A DNA stretch of 30,149 bases from DATKFM01 sp046154965 (GCA_046154965.1 JBJXDY010000108.1:1-30149), one strand, 5' to 3'; shown: positions 8,205 to 18,425, numbered from the stretch's first letter. Notes: generated by a model from the sequence alone, not told the origin. Numbers and translations are program-made.

Positions 8205-9731
8205 TCATTCGGCAAAGTCGTCTCGGCCATAGATATCCCGCCGAAAATTCACGATGCCGGCGTCGTCGACCCAGGCCGTATCGTAGACGACATGAACGGG
8301 GATCGGCGCGGACAGAGTGACCCGAACAACTTGTCCGGATTGCAGGATGTCGTCGATCCGTTGCGGCGGCCATCGAGGATCGTCCTTCAGCAGGTACATC
8401 GCAAGATCCAGAGCGTTGGGAATGCGCATGCAGCCGTGGCTCAGATGTCGATCCCAGCGGTCGAAGAGCTTGTGTGAATTGGTATCGTGGAGATAGACGT
8501 CATACGGATTGGGAAAGAGAAACTTGACCTTGCCCAATGGATTCTTCGGGCCCGGGTCTTGCCGGATCTGCCCATCGACCCAGTGAAAATCGTTGGCGGC
8601 CATGTAATCCGGATCGCGCCGGATCTTGGGAAGGACCTCAAGTCTAGCGATCCGCGACGGCACGACCCAATAGGGATTGAATTCGAGGCGATCGATGACT
8701 CCGTCGAGCTGCGGCGTCGGCCAGTCGCGCCGGCCGACAATGGCGACACGTTCGAAGAGCTGCTGTCCACCGTCGATCAGGCGGTAGCTCGCCGCCGCGG
8801 TATTGACCACGACATATCGCTGGCCCCATTCCCGCTGCTGCCGCTGCAGCCGCCGGAGATTGAGCTCCAGCGTGTCAATTCTCGCCGCGATCGGCATGTT
8901 CAGCGCCTCAAGCGTGTTCTTGCCGACGACCCCGTCCACCTGAAGGCCGTGTCGCGCTTGAAAGTGGCTTACGGCGGCGTGGAGCGCGATGTCGAATTCG
9001 TTCGGCTTGGGGCTGGGCTCGATGAGGTCGCCGGTCGTCAGCAATCGCCGCCGCAGAGATTCGACCGTCGGGCCGATGGCGCCAAGCTCGAGCTTCGGTC
9101 CCGGAGGTATGACCGGCCAGCCGCCGCCGGCTTCGAGCAGGCGATAGCTCATGATCGCGCCACGAAGCCGCCAGAAGGCGGGGTCGGCCGGCAGATAGTT
9201 CCGCAGTGACAGCAGAATGATCGGACTCTCTGCGGCTTGGAGAAGGCCCGCCGGCGTTCTCGCGGTCGCGGCCGGATCGTTCGGATCAATCGCTGCCTCC
9301 AGAAACGCGGCGCTGAGCAGCAATTCCAGCTCGGCTAATGGCTGGCCGCTGCTGGCCAGGACCCGGTTCTCAGCTTCAGTCAAAAGCGGCCCCAAAGCCG
9401 GCGCCCCAGCTGCGGCCACGATTCTGAGGCGCGTGAGAAGCGTCCTCCCCTTTGGACCGAGACCGGTCGGACCGACCCACAAGGGAGCGGAGGCTTGCGA
9501 GGCGTAGAATCCCTTCAGATGCGACAGGCTCTCACCGGCGATCTGCGGCAGCGGGAATGGCCGGGACAGGAGCAGCGTCCGGAGCGCCTCCATCGCCAGG
9601 CGTTGCGCAGGCACGGCCTCACTTGCGGAGGGCGCCGGTACTGCAGTCGGCAAGGTTTCGGCTGCACACTTCCGGCTTTGTTCCGGCAGCGCAATGTACA
9701 GACACAGGAGTATTGGCAACAGCAAACGCAT
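8205..9731 (-). CDS. L,D-transpeptidase (YkuD family, YcbB/LdtD-like)
   Basis: This enzyme makes 3-3 crosslinks between peptidoglycan stem peptides in the periplasm, or acts on related bonds. The 508 residues include a short signal peptide (about 1-24), an N-terminal helical scaffold typical of YcbB-like proteins, a PG_binding_1 domain (about 218-278), and a YkuD catalytic domain (about 305-480). Catalytic residues are visible as H415 (LHDTNSHKLF) and the SHGCMR motif at 431-436 with nucleophile C434. The start at 9731 gives the best signal peptide. The gene follows the acyl carrier protein by 86 bases on the same strand and may be the last gene of that operon, although an octamer tandem repeat occupies the gap. 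Confidence 0.92.
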   Translation of the reverse strand: MRLLLPILLCLYIALPEQSRKCAAETLPTAVPAPSASEAVPAQRLAMEALRTLLLSRPFPLPQIAGESLSHLKGFYASQASAPLWVGPTGLGPKGRTLLTRLRIVAAAGAPALGPLLTEAENRVLASSGQPLAELELLLSAAFLEAAIDPNDPAATARTPAGLLQAAESPIILLSLRNYLPADPAFWRLRGAIMSYRLLEAGGGWPVIPPGPKLELGAIGPTVESLRRRLLTTGDLIEPSPKPNEFDIALHAAVSHFQARHGLQVDGVVGKNTLEALNMPIAARIDTLELNLRRLQRQQREWGQRYVVVNTAAASYRLIDGGQQLFERVAIVGRRDWPTPQLDGVIDRLEFNPYWVVPSRIARLEVLPKIRRDPDYMAANDFHWVDGQIRQDPGPKNPLGKVKFLFPNPYDVYLHDTNSHKLFDRWDRHLSHGCMRIPNALDLAMYLLKDDPRWPPQRIDDILQSGQVVRVTLSAPIPVHVVYDTAWVDDAGIVNFRRDIYGRDDFAE

Positions 9732-9772
9732 TTCTCAATTCTTCCGCAACTCCGCTGCCTCAAACAACTCGC

Positions 9773-9828
9773 GCATCTCAGCGTCTCAGCGTCTCAGCGT
9801 CTCAGCGTCTCAGCGTCTCAGCGTCTCA
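9773..9828. repeat. 8-bp tandem repeat (GCGTCTCA)n overlapping the end of the acyl carrier protein gene
   Basis: Six perfect copies of GCGTCTCA run from 9781 to 9828, preceded by one imperfect copy (GCATCTCA, 9773-9780). The carrier-protein stop codon (9818-9820) lies inside the array. The unit is not a multiple of three, but TGA occurs in every frame of the array on the minus strand, so copy-number change would alter the gene's last residues and the spacing to the transpeptidase rather than switch a frame. Confidence 0.95.
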
Positions 9829-10054
9829 GGTAGTTGATTGCCTTGTCGAGCGTTATGAGCTCCGGATAGTCCGACTCCGGAATGTTCTTGCCGGTGCGCT
9901 GATGCAGCGCGGTCACGAAGTTGAGGAAATCCATCGAATCAAGATCGAGCGTCTCCCGGAGATTGGCGTCGCCGGCAAGCGACGAATAGTCGGCCTCGGG
10001 CGCGATGCTGCTCAGCAGCTCGAGGATCAAGTTCTTCAGCTCCGCCTCGTTCAA
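9818..10054 (-). CDS. Acyl carrier protein, last member of a 2-oxoacid dehydrogenase operon
   Basis: The 78-residue acidic protein has the four-helix acyl-carrier pattern and a LDLDSMDFLNF motif in which S40 is the expected 4'-phosphopantetheine site. The start is inferred as a TTG at 10054. It overlaps the E2 stop as TTGA, like the ATGA overlaps upstream in this operon, and a GGAGG ribosome-binding site lies a few bases before it; no ATG is available in frame nearby. Its sequence is not that of a typical housekeeping AcpP, so it is probably a dedicated carrier. Possible roles are receiving an acyl group from the neighbouring AMP-forming ligase, or carrying octanoyl groups for lipoylation of E2; neither is shown. 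The stop lies in the octamer repeat. Confidence 0.85.
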   Translation of the reverse strand: MNEAELKNLILELLSSIAPEADYSSLAGDANLRETLDLDSMDFLNFVTALHQRTGKNIPESDYPELITLDKAINYLRR

Positions 10055-11253
10055 AGTGCCTCCGGTTCTTGCAGCAAACGGTCGATCTCGGAAAGCAGCA
10101 GCCCGCCGCGGTGTCCGTCGCTGGCGCGATGGTCGCCCGCCAGCGTGATTGTGACCAGGGGGCGCACCGCGACTGCCCCGGCGACGACCCAAGGCCGCAT
10201 CGCGATGCGGCCGAAGCCGACACTGGCGACTTGCGGCGGGTAGATCACCGGCAGCACGGACTCGGCGCCGCGCTCGCCGAGACTTGTCACCGTTACGGTG
10301 GGCAGGCTGAGTTCAGAGCTCCTGAGGCCGCCGTTGCGTGCGCGCTGAACCAGTTCGCGGAGCGCGGCCATCAGTTCGTCGAGCGTGCGCTCGCCGGCAT
10401 CGAGGATCCCCGGCGCGATCAGCCCGCCGCCCCGCAGGGCGATCGCCCAGCCGACATGGACGCCGTTACCGGCGCGGAAACCGCCGTCCTCCCAAAAGCC
10501 GTTGAGTTCCGGCGACTTGGCGATGGCCCGCGCCGTCGCCTTCAGGAACATGACGGCAAGCAACAGCCGCGCGCCCGGCGTGCGCTCGCGGTTGACGGCC
10601 TCAAGCCAAGCGAGCGCGGGGCCGAGATTCACCGTGCTGCCCAGATAGTAGTGCGGGATTTCCCGCTTCGAGCGCGCCATGGCCGCCGCGATCGCCTTGC
10701 GCATGGCGGCGGGGTCGAAGCTGCGGCGCCGAGCGGCGGGCTCGGCAACGGCCGATGGAGCGGATGACGCCGCGGCAGCAGCTTCGATATCGGCAATTGC
10801 GACCGCGCCCTCGACGCCGCTCCCCTTGAGGCCGGCGAGTGGAACACCGAGTTCTGCGGCGCGTCGGCGGGCCGCGGGCGTCACGCGCGGGCGAGATTCG
10901 GCTGCGGGCGCGACCGGAATCCTCGACGCGGCGGGCGACGGCGCTGCGATGACTGTCGTGGGCAGCTTGAGAGGTGCGGCGGTGGCAACGACCGCAATCG
11001 GCCCAGGAGCCGGCGCCGCCAGTCCGCCGAGCCGGGCGAGCAGGGTGCCGACCGGAACCTTCGCGCCGACCGGCACGATGAGTTCGGAGATCTCGCCGGG
11101 CTCGAAGATCTCGATCTCGATCGCGCCTTTCTCGGTTTCGACGACAGCGACGACATCGCCCCGCTTCACCTTCTGGCCCGGCTTGACCAGCCACTCGACA
11201 AGGGTGCCGACATCCATGTCGGCGCCGAGCGAGGGCATCAGGAAATCGCTCAT
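10051..11253 (-). CDS. pdhC: 2-oxoacid dehydrogenase E2 (dihydrolipoyl acyltransferase)
   Basis: E2 carries the acyl group on a lipoyl lysine and transfers it to CoA, forming the core of the complex. The 400 residues show one lipoyl domain (about 1-77) with K42 in VETEKGAIE, a flexible Ala/Pro linker, an E1/E3-binding domain (about 122-157), and a catalytic domain (about 178-400) ending in the DHRASDG active-site motif with H375 and D379. Pyruvate is the likely substrate from E1 resemblance, but an acetoin dehydrogenase is also possible. No E3 (lipoamide dehydrogenase) gene lies in the operon, so it would have to be borrowed from elsewhere. The ATG at 11253 overlaps the E1-beta stop. Confidence 0.9.
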   Translation of the reverse strand: MSDFLMPSLGADMDVGTLVEWLVKPGQKVKRGDVVAVVETEKGAIEIEIFEPGEISELIVPVGAKVPVGTLLARLGGLAAPAPGPIAVVATAAPLKLPTTVIAAPSPAASRIPVAPAAESRPRVTPAARRRAAELGVPLAGLKGSGVEGAVAIADIEAAAAASSAPSAVAEPAARRRSFDPAAMRKAIAAAMARSKREIPHYYLGSTVNLGPALAWLEAVNRERTPGARLLLAVMFLKATARAIAKSPELNGFWEDGGFRAGNGVHVGWAIALRGGGLIAPGILDAGERTLDELMAALRELVQRARNGGLRSSELSLPTVTVTSLGERGAESVLPVIYPPQVASVGFGRIAMRPWVVAGAVAVRPLVTITLAGDHRASDGHRGGLLLSEIDRLLQEPEAL

Positions 11254-12254
11254 GCCGGCCTCGCCAGTCCGCGCGCGGCGGCGGCGATCGTCTCCGCCTG
11301 GGGCAATACCGCCTGTTCGAGGTGGGCGGCGTAAGGCATTGGCACCTCGCGCGAACAGACGCGGCGGAGCGGCGCATCGAGCTCGAAGAAGGAGTTTTCG
11401 GCAAGCCGCATGCCGATCTCGGCCGCGAGCGATCCCGAACGCCAGCCTTCATCGACGATCACCGCGCGCCGGGTTCCTGCCACCGAGGCGGTCACCGTCG
11501 CCATGTCGAGCGGGCGCAGGACGCGCAGATCAATCACCTCGGCTTCGATGCCCTCCTTGGCGAGCGCTTCGGCGGCGGCGAGCGTCTTGAACAGGCTGCC
11601 GCCATAAGTCACCAGGGTCACGTCGCGGCCCGGGCGACGCACCTTGGCGCGCTCGATATCGACATTGCTGACCGCCGGATCGAGCTCCCCCTCCATGTTG
11701 TAGAGCATGACGTGCTCGAAGATGAGTACAGGATTGGGGTCCTTGAGCGCGGCCTGCAGCATGTAGCGCGCGTCCTCGATAGTCGCCGGCGCCAGAATCC
11801 TGAGGCCGGGGATATGGGCATACCAGCCCTCGAGGCTGTGGGAATGCTGCGCGGCCAGTTGGCGGCCGGCGCCCGTCGCCATGCGGATGACGAGCGGCAC
11901 GGCGAACTGGCCGCCCGACATGTGGGGAATCGTCGCGGCGTTGTTGATGATCTGGTCCAGCGCCAGCAGGCTGAAATTGACCGTCATGATCTCCACGATC
12001 GGCCGCATGCCGGCCATGGCGGCGCCGATGCCCGCGCCGACGAAGCCGACTTCGGAGAGCGGCGTGTCGCGGATGCGGTCTTCGCCGAGTTCTTCCATCA
12101 ACCCTTTGGTAACGGCATAGCAGCCGCCATAGCGCCCGACATCTTCGCCCATCAGGAAGACCCGCGGGTCGGCCTGGATCGCGGCGCGGATCGCCTGCTT
12201 GCATGCCTCGCGATAGGTCAGGCGCATGGCCTTGAGCGCCGGTTCGCCATTCAT
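11250..12254 (-). CDS. pdhB: 2-oxoacid dehydrogenase E1 component, beta subunit
   Basis: This subunit completes the thiamine-diphosphate active site of the alpha2-beta2 E1 enzyme that decarboxylates pyruvate (or cleaves acetoin). The 334 residues match the family length. Visible signatures are the N-terminal YREA segment, FLMGEDVG at about 33-40, the TPLSEVGFVGAGIGAAMAG stretch with the conserved cofactor-activating glutamate E68, and the C-terminal transketolase-like domain with IDLRVLRPLD at about 241-250. It lacks the N-terminal lipoyl domain found in some alphaproteobacterial housekeeping PdhB proteins. The ATG at 12254 overlaps the E1-alpha stop by four bases; M10 is a less likely start. 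Confidence 0.9.
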   Translation of the reverse strand: MNGEPALKAMRLTYREACKQAIRAAIQADPRVFLMGEDVGRYGGCYAVTKGLMEELGEDRIRDTPLSEVGFVGAGIGAAMAGMRPIVEIMTVNFSLLALDQIINNAATIPHMSGGQFAVPLVIRMATGAGRQLAAQHSHSLEGWYAHIPGLRILAPATIEDARYMLQAALKDPNPVLIFEHVMLYNMEGELDPAVSNVDIERAKVRRPGRDVTLVTYGGSLFKTLAAAEALAKEGIEAEVIDLRVLRPLDMATVTASVAGTRRAVIVDEGWRSGSLAAEIGMRLAENSFFELDAPLRRVCSREVPMPYAAHLEQAVLPQAETIAAAARGLARPA

Positions 12255-13233
12255 GCCGGCGCCTTGTCCATCACCAGGAAGCGCTCGATTTCTTCGACCG
12301 GTTCGAAACCACCGGCCTCCGCAAAGGCGACGGCACCCGCGACCTCCGCGTTGACTTCCGCCTCGATGGCTTCGATCTCGCCGGGATGAAGCAGATTGTT
12401 CGCCTCAAGCCAGCCCTGAAAGCGCACGATAGGGCCGCGCTTGCGCCACATCTCGATCTCGTCCTTCGGACGATAGAGTTGCGCATCGAACATCGAATGC
12501 GCCCGAAAGCGATAGGTGCGGCATTCGAGAAGGTGCGGACCGTCGCCTGCCTTGATCGCTTCGATCGCGCGCCGTGCCGCCCTCTCGACCGCGACTACAT
12601 CCATGCCGTCGACCGCCTCACCGGCCAACCGGTAGCTGGCCGCCTTCTTGAACACGTCAGCCTCCGCTTCGGCAATCGCGACCGGCGTGCCCATCGAATA
12701 GAGGTTGTTCTCGCACACAAACAGTGCCGGCAGTTTCCAAAGCGACGCAAGGTTCAGGCTTTCATGGAAAGCACCCTCGTCGACCGCGCCCTCGCCGAAG
12801 AAACAGGCGGTAACCGCCTTCCGGCCTTGCATCAGGTCGGCGAGCGCAACACCGACCGCGAGCGGCAACCCGCCGCCAACGATCGCATTGCCGCCATAGA
12901 AACGCGCCGCACGGTCGAAGATGTGCATCGAGCCGCCGCGGCCGCGAGAGCAGCCCTCCAGTTTTCCGTACATCTCGGCCATCAGCGGGTTCATGGCAAT
13001 TCCGCGGGCGAGCGCCTGACCGTGCTCGCGATAGGTCGCGACAACGGAGTCGTCCGGTGACAATGCCTGCATAACACCGACTGAGACCGCTTCCTCGCCG
13101 TCATAGAGATGGAGGAAGCCTCTGATCTTCTGCTGCTGATACAGCTCGGCGCATTTCTCCTCGAAGCGCCGGATGCGCAGCATCTGCTTGAGCAGATGCC
13201 GGATATGTGCGCGGTCGAGATGAACCTTGGCGA

Positions 13234-13237
<4 letters not shown>
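12251..13237 (-). CDS. pdhA: 2-oxoacid dehydrogenase E1 component, alpha subunit
   Basis: The alpha subunit binds thiamine diphosphate and performs the decarboxylation half-reaction. In 328 residues it shows RIRRFEEKC near the N-terminus, YREHGQALARG at about 69-79, GRGGSMH at about 99-105, and the ThDP motif beginning GEGAVDEGAFHES (148-160) and closing at CENN (175-178). It resembles both pyruvate dehydrogenase E1-alpha and acetoin dehydrogenase AcoA, and the sequence alone does not separate these. The start at 13237 overlaps the stop of the upstream ligase gene as ATGA, showing tight translational coupling of ligase and dehydrogenase. Confidence 0.9.
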
Positions 13238-15030
<1,793 letters not shown>

Positions 15031-15122
15031 ATCAGGTGCCTGCAATGGATGGTTCCCGCGCACAGCTAAACACGTACATCGATATCTAGTTGTAAAAAGA
15101 AGGCGCGGAAGCCCCTTCCGCC

Positions 15123-15136
15123 ATGACGCAAATCAA
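15123..15136. promoter_or_regulatory. FNR-like box between the acs-pdh operon and malic enzyme
   Basis: ATGACGCAAATCAA, read on the minus strand as TTGATTTGCGTCAT, matches the FNR/Anr pattern TTGAT-N4-(A/G)TCAA at all but the last base. It lies 93 bases before the ligase start and 72 before the malic enzyme start, so it could serve either divergent gene. No good -10 hexamer stands at the exact class II distance; a TACAAC at 15089-15094 toward the ligase is six bases too far. Confidence 0.4.
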
Positions 15137-15207
15137 TGGGATCTCGGTGCAGGGCATTAAGTTGCTTAAAGATTAGTGACTTAGCTTCTGACAAAGGGAA
15201 ATTGGCA

Positions 15208-16536
15208 ATGCCGGAGCGGCCCGGAGACTGGTCTGCCGAGTCGCTGCGGATGCACAGGCAGTACCGAGGCAAGATCCAGTCCATGCCGAAGGTGCCAATT
15301 CGCAGCCTGCGCGACTTCTCCATCTGGTACACACCGGGAGTCGCGGCGCCCTGCTTGGCCATTAGGGACGATCCCGGATGCATCTTCGACCTCACCAACA
15401 GGGGCAATACGGTAGCGATCATCTCCGATGGCACGCGGGTACTTGGGCTTGGCGACATCGGACCCGAAGCGGGCTTGCCGGTCATGGAAGGCAAGGCGCT
15501 GTTGTTCAAGTTTCTCGGGGGCGTCGATGCCGTGCCGCTTTGTCTTGCAAGCAAGAGCGCCGCCGATATCGTTCACGCGGTTCAACTGCTCGAACCCTCC
15601 TTCGGCGGGATCAACTTGGAGGATATCGAGCAGCCGAAATGCTTCCGTGTGTTGGAGAGTTTGCAGGAGTCCCTGGCAGTTCCCGTTTGGCATGATGATC
15701 AGCAAGGCTCCGCGACGGCGGTGCTTGCGGGGCTCTTGAATGCGCTCAAGGTGGTCGGCAAGAATCTGACCCAACTGCGCATCGCCATGATAGGCATGGG
15801 CGCGGCGAACGTTGCGACCTATCGCCTGTTGAAGACGGCCGGCGCAGATGCGGCGGCCATCGTTGGCTGCGACAGCAAGGGGACGCTGCATCCGGATCGC
15901 GGGGACCTTGCCGCGGCGCGGACCATCTTCCCTGATAAATGGCAAATCGCGCAGGAGAGCAATAGCGAGCGGATCAAGGGCGGCATCGCGGAAGCGATGC
16001 GCGGCGCCGATGTGTGCATCGCATTCACCCGGTCTGGACCTGGAATCATTAAGGCCGAGTGGGTGCGGGCAATGGCAAGGGGTTCGATTGTGTTCGCCTG
16101 CGCCAATCCGGTGCCGGAAATTTGGCCGGAGGCAGCCTTGGCTGCGGGAGCACGCATCGTAGCGACCGGCCGCGGCGACTTCCCGAACCAGGTCAACAAC
16201 TCGCTAGTGTTTCCGGGCCTCTTCCGTGGCGTGCTCGATGTACGGGCCAAACGCATTACCGATCAGATGGCGCTCTCCGCCGCGCGTGAGCTTGCCTCCT
16301 GCAGAGAGGCGGCCGGTCTTGACGAGCGTCACATTCTTCCGGCGATGGACAATGAAGACGTTGCCGTGCGGGTCGCGGCGGCAGTCGGGATGGCCGCACA
16401 GACGCAGGGTCTTGCGGAGCGGCGGATCGATCGGGAAGCAATTCTCGCCGGCGCGCGCGAGACGATTGGCAGTGCGCGTGCCGCGCTCACCGTCCTGATG
16501 CGGGATGGAGTGATTCCCGGCGAAAAAAGGTGCTAG
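15208..16536 (+). CDS. Malic enzyme (oxidative decarboxylation of malate to pyruvate), short form
   Basis: The 442-residue protein matches the bacterial malic enzyme core without the C-terminal phosphotransacetylase-like domain of MaeB. Motifs seen: YTPGVAAP (41-48), a conserved lysine in MEGKALLF (K96), HDDQQGSATA (162-171), the nucleotide-binding IGMGAANVA (195-203), ACANPVPEI (297-305) and NQVNNSLVFPGLFRG (327-341). Whether it uses NAD or NADP is not visible. The start at 15208 has an AAAGGGA ribosome-binding site about nine bases upstream; an earlier in-frame start at 15136 would begin inside the FNR-like box. It supplies pyruvate, the probable substrate of the divergently encoded dehydrogenase. 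Its last bases overlap the convergent DUF3775 gene. Confidence 0.92.
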   Translation: MPERPGDWSAESLRMHRQYRGKIQSMPKVPIRSLRDFSIWYTPGVAAPCLAIRDDPGCIFDLTNRGNTVAIISDGTRVLGLGDIGPEAGLPVMEGKALLFKFLGGVDAVPLCLASKSAADIVHAVQLLEPSFGGINLEDIEQPKCFRVLESLQESLAVPVWHDDQQGSATAVLAGLLNALKVVGKNLTQLRIAMIGMGAANVATYRLLKTAGADAAAIVGCDSKGTLHPDRGDLAAARTIFPDKWQIAQESNSERIKGGIAEAMRGADVCIAFTRSGPGIIKAEWVRAMARGSIVFACANPVPEIWPEAALAAGARIVATGRGDFPNQVNNSLVFPGLFRGVLDVRAKRITDQMALSAARELASCREAAGLDERHILPAMDNEDVAVRVAAAVGMAAQTQGLAERRIDREAILAGARETIGSARAALTVLMRDGVIPGEKRC

Positions 16537-16937
16537 AGCCGTCCTATTTCATACTCCTCGCAGGAATGTCCGAATGCCGAAAGACCCTCTTCGAGATAGT
16601 CGCCCAGCTGCGGCGTGCCAACCAGATAGCGAGCCCGGTCGTTCATCGGAATCTCCCGTGCCTGCCGCCGCGCTTCCGCCAGTTCCTTTGCTGTGTAATC
16701 GCCGCGGCCGATCCAATTGAGCGCGACCAGGTCCAGCGTCTCGTCGTCGTTGAGAATTTGGATCGCCCCGATCAGCTCATCCAGCGTTGGATCGTCAGGC
16801 AGATCCTCGAGTACATCGATGTTCTTGTCGTCGGATGGGTTGGAGGCCGGCTCGGGATCGTCGATCTCGACTTTCCCGTCGAACTCCCGCGCTTTCACGA
16901 TAATGTAACAGACCTTCTCGGGGCTGATCTTGAGCAT
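16533..16937 (-). CDS. DUF3775 family protein of unknown function
   Basis: A 134-residue, strongly acidic protein beginning MLKISPEKVCYIIVKAREFD, the hallmark of the DUF3775 family seen mostly in alphaproteobacteria. It has no membrane segment, signal peptide or catalytic motif. The middle (about 25-75) is rich in Asp/Glu, and a DLVALNWIGRGDY segment at about 69-81 is the best conserved part. A strong GGAGGGAG ribosome-binding site precedes the ATG at 16937. It follows pncB by 10 bases and is surely cotranscribed with it. Its stop overlaps the malic enzyme stop on the other strand. Function unknown. Confidence 0.85.
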   Translation of the reverse strand: MLKISPEKVCYIIVKAREFDGKVEIDDPEPASNPSDDKNIDVLEDLPDDPTLDELIGAIQILNDDETLDLVALNWIGRGDYTAKELAEARRQAREIPMNDRARYLVGTPQLGDYLEEGLSAFGHSCEEYEIGRL

Positions 16938-16947
16938 GGGCTCCCTC

Positions 16948-18327
16948 CTATCGACCAGCGGCTCTCGCTGGCACGGCAATCGTGTCGCCTTGCCGGCGCT
17001 TATCCACCTCGGCGGCGAGGCGTTGCAAGGATGGCGCGACCGCGACGTCATAGCTGACGTCCATATCGAGGCGGCGCAGCGGCGCCGGAAGGCGTGACAG
17101 CCCATCGGCGGTACGCCGGCGAATCTCCGGCAATCCGTCGGCTGGCGACACTCTGCGGCCGCTGCGCATGACCTCAACAATGAGCGGGGTGCCGGCAACG
17201 TCGCGGTCGTCCGCCAAGCCGAGCGTATCTCCGGTGAAGCGACCATCCTCGTCTAAACGCCGCCAAACCTGCTTGCGGCCCGGCCAGGTGGCCTTTCCCG
17301 TGGACCGCTTCCGGCGGGCGATTCCGGCATACTCCTGCAGCTTGTAGGCGCAATCGAGCGCAGGCGCGTCCGCTGAGGTGGTCAGGTTCGTACCGACGCC
17401 GAACCCGTCGATCGGCGCGCTGCCGTCGACGATCCGCTGAATCTGATCCTCATCGAGGCCGCCGCTGGCGAGTATTTTCACATCCTTGAGCCCGCCGGCG
17501 TCAAGGATGCGCCGAACCTTAAGCGCCAAGACGGGCAGGTCGCCGCTGTCGAGCCGCACGCCGCGAATGGCGATACCCTCGCGAGCCAAACGCGGCGCAG
17601 CCGCGACGACCTTTTGGGCTGCGGCCTCGGTATCGTAGGTATCGATGAGCAGCACCAGGTTCTCCGGACGGGAGCGGCCAAAACTGATGAACGCTTCTTC
17701 CTCGCTGTCATGAGCCTGGATGAAGGAGTGTGCCATCGTGCCGTGAATGGGAATTCCGAAGAGCATCCCGGCCAAGATCGTTGCCGTGCCGGAGAATCCA
17801 GCGAGGTAGCTGGCTCGGGCCGCCAGCAGGCCGGCTTCGGCGCCATGGGCGCGCCGCAGGCCGAAATCGATCAGCTGCCGTCCCGGTGCGGCGAGCACGA
17901 ACCGCGCGGCCTTGCTGGCGATCAGGGTTTCGAAATGCAGCAGATTGATCAGCCTCGTTTCCACAAGCTGGGCGACCGGCAGAGGCGCCGTGATCCTAAG
18001 AACTGGTTCATTGGCAAAGAAGATCGTGCCCTCCGGCATCGCATGGACATCGCCGCCAAAACGCAAAGCGGCTGCATAGTCGAGAAGGCTGGGCTTGAAG
18101 CGGCCGCTCTGCTTCAACCAATCCAACTCTTCGGCGGAGAAACGCAGCCCCTCCAGGAATTGCAGGACCTGCTCGAGTCCCGCGGCAATCAGGAAGGCGC
18201 GCCGCGGCGGCAACTTGCGGACAAAGAACTCGAAAACGGCGATCCCGGTGAAGCCGCGCTCCAGATAGGCCTGAAGCATGTTCAGCTGATAGAGGTCGGT
18301 CAGCAGCGGCGAATGGCAGGGATCCAT
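16948..18327 (-). CDS. pncB: Nicotinate phosphoribosyltransferase
   Basis: Converts nicotinate and PRPP to nicotinate mononucleotide in NAD salvage. The 459-residue protein starts with the family segment SPLLTDLYQLNMLQAY, has a GIPIHGTMAHSFIQAHDSEEEAF stretch containing the likely phosphorylated histidine H200, VRLDSGD at about 257-263, and FGVGTNL toward the C-terminus, typical of the PRPP/base site. The start at 18327 has no clear ribosome-binding site, but the N-terminus aligns with the family. A class II FNR-type promoter lies upstream within the end of rtcB. In M. tuberculosis a second such enzyme (PncB2, Rv0573c) belongs to the DosR hypoxia regulon; a similar low-oxygen role is inferred here. 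Confidence 0.93.
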   Translation of the reverse strand: MDPCHSPLLTDLYQLNMLQAYLERGFTGIAVFEFFVRKLPPRRAFLIAAGLEQVLQFLEGLRFSAEELDWLKQSGRFKPSLLDYAAALRFGGDVHAMPEGTIFFANEPVLRITAPLPVAQLVETRLINLLHFETLIASKAARFVLAAPGRQLIDFGLRRAHGAEAGLLAARASYLAGFSGTATILAGMLFGIPIHGTMAHSFIQAHDSEEEAFISFGRSRPENLVLLIDTYDTEAAAQKVVAAAPRLAREGIAIRGVRLDSGDLPVLALKVRRILDAGGLKDVKILASGGLDEDQIQRIVDGSAPIDGFGVGTNLTTSADAPALDCAYKLQEYAGIARRKRSTGKATWPGRKQVWRRLDEDGRFTGDTLGLADDRDVAGTPLIVEVMRSGRRVSPADGLPEIRRRTADGLSRLPAPLRRLDMDVSYDVAVAPSLQRLAAEVDKRRQGDTIAVPARAAGR

Positions 18328-18383
18328 AGTGCGGCCCGGTCAATTTCAGCAGGGAATCGCGGGACAAAGGCGGTAATTTATAA

Positions 18384-18425
18384 AAAATACGAGGAACAAA
18401 GATATCAGCCCTTGATACAGATCAG
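18384..18425 (-). promoter_or_regulatory. FNR-type class II promoter for pncB, embedded in the end of rtcB
   Basis: On the minus strand, CTGATCTGTATCAA (18425-18412) matches TTGAT-N4-ATCAA in nine of ten defined bases. After a 22-base gap comes TATTTT (18389-18384), a 4/6 match to TATAAT at exactly the -10 position expected if the box is centred at -41.5. The predicted start of transcription is near 18377, giving a leader of about 50 bases before pncB. The box doubles as the last codons of rtcB. Confidence 0.55.

Noticed and set aside
9773..9828. Possible CRISPR-like array
   Set aside because: Units are 8 bp with no spacers; it is a simple tandem repeat.
9452..10243. Plus-strand frames containing repeated SVSASQRL
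   Set aside because: The peptide repeat is only the octamer DNA repeat read on the opposite strand; the real genes are the ACP and E2 on the minus strand.
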